Shown here: one piece after another, positions 63,216 through 64,000 of the stretch | Numbering within the stretch: the stretch's first letter is position 1 | How the letters are laid out: every line of letters begins with the position of its first letter | Assembly (NCBI GenBank): GCA_016271365.2 | Contig: CM028129.1 | Coordinates: 1,007,885,501-1,007,949,500 of the forward strand | Length of the DNA: 64,000 bases | Origin: Neoceratodus forsteri | Taxonomy: Eukaryota > Chordata > Ceratodontiformes > Ceratodontidae | Reading direction: 5' to 3' | The notes under the pieces: generated by a model | What the model saw: only the letters and a program-made list of their open reading frames with translations | Told to the model about the DNA's origin: nothing | Database searches by the model: none | Made by a program: the position numbers and the translations under genes

Positions 63216-64000
63216 AGGATTAGTGTGTTTTGGGCTAAATGTCACAAGCCAAGAAAAGAACGGACCCTGCAGCTTTCCAATATTTCATTTAATTTTTTAT
63301 ACTTGTAAATCTGATGAGCAAATCTGCCCTTTTTCACAGATGACAAGTTACAATGGTACAAAAAGACAACATTCAAGACAAAATAAATTATACAATACAA
63401 AATACTAATTACATATAATTTTGACAATTACATCATAGTATATGGTCAGCAAGTACATTCAAACTTGTTAAAAAGCCATTGCTTAAGACGAGATTTATAA
63501 CAAGAAACAGTTTTACAGTCAAGTCAATAATTGGTACCATATTAAAAAAATAAGGTGTTCATAAAAGTGACCTCATTGATTGATTTTTTTTTTTTTTTTA
63601 AACAAATGGTAATTTAAAATAAATTTACTCTGAGACCTAGTACTGCAAAAATGAAGGAGCCTAGGGAAAAGGTCAGTAACTGACACTGGGAGAAGCCCAT
63701 TTATAATTTTAAATAAATAAAAAAGCCCATTTTATGAGAGATTCTATCAAACAAAGATAGACCATCAGAAGATTTGTATAGATGACAGTGATGCGTACAA
63801 TAAGGGGCACTTAGCATAAACCGCAATATTGAGTTATAAGTAGCCCTCAGATTGTTCAAAACTGTGATCATAGTTGAAGAATAAACCAATAAACCGTAAT
63901 CGAAAACTATGGGCTAAAAGCCTATGGGAGTATACTGTTAGAAATGCTTCTGCATGGTATAGAAGACCTAATCTTTGATGAATAACCGTTCTAAGATGTT
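63216..64000 (-). mobile_element. L2-type LINE fragment, RT C-terminus and 3' region
   Basis: On the minus strand, DYGLLVYSSTMITVLNNL, then ATYNSILRFMLSAPYCTHHC and HLYKSSDGLSLFDRI (63889-63740) match the RT tail seen at 7560-7700 on the + strand. The part from about 63690 down to 63216 is non-coding 3' sequence. The element continues beyond the window. Confidence 0.72.

Noticed and set aside
63091..63245. Open frames through the TA/TG repeat
   Set aside because: They encode only Tyr/Ile or Val/Cys repeats of a microsatellite.

Overview
The window comes from a vertebrate with a very large genome. Two exons of the chromatin reader BRPF1 lie on the + strand, at 5543-5728 and 55375-55503. Both are in phase 0 with consensus splice sites. 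They are separated by about 49.6 kb, which is filled almost entirely with retrotransposons and small DNA elements. Giant introns plus abundant DIRS, CR1 and L2 elements fit a caecilian, lungfish or salamander. The sequence alone does not decide the species, and no other host gene was recognised.

Layout: 1-3676 is a DIRS tyrosine-recombinase retrotransposon (DIRS-1) cut by the window edge, followed by a recombinase scrap from another DIRS family (3769-4420). After the first BRPF1 exon come the 5' half of an old CR1 LINE (CR1-C, 6190-7200), an L2-type LINE 3' end and a CR1 3' end. Two related DIRS copies then stand head to tail: DIRS-2 (9143-15598) and DIRS-3 (15599-34779). DIRS-3 is opened by a CR1 fragment (18829-20118) and by an L2 element (L2-A, 20678-33070). 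L2-A holds a full-length CR1 (CR1-E, 22265-27017), which in turn holds a TTAA-flanked palindromic-end element (24673-25208). From 34991 the 3' half of CR1-C follows, itself carrying three more DNA elements. Next come a minus-strand CR1 inside another minus-strand CR1 (42427 to about 50820) and a second L2-type element (L2-B, to 54665). The second BRPF1 exon follows, then an old DIRS scrap, a DIRS copy with both terminal repeats and the internal complementary region (DIRS-4, 57349-63075), a TA/TG microsatellite and a minus-strand LINE fragment at the right edge.

The autonomous elements are recognisable by domain order. DIRS: gag with a Cys/His motif, reverse transcriptase with YLDD, RNase H, a DAM-like linker, and a tyrosine recombinase with R, HxxR, W and Y. 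CR1: ORF1 with a zinc-type motif and an SGNH esterase, then ORF2 with endonuclease and FADD reverse transcriptase. L2: a short upstream ORF, a 2A-like motif, endonuclease and reverse transcriptase. Every large ORF is broken by stops or frameshifts, so no copy here looks able to move by itself.

The most interesting points are: a DVELNPGP 2A-like peptide behind a hydrophobic segment in L2-A, with an eroded version in L2-B; clusters of CGGTTC/GAACCG in DIRS leaders; a tandem DIRS pair that appears to share one terminal repeat; several insertions whose empty target sites can be rebuilt exactly; and an old CR1 whose halves fit together across 27.8 kb. DIRS, CR1 and L2 are known families. What is new is at the level of this locus and of the motifs listed in the findings.
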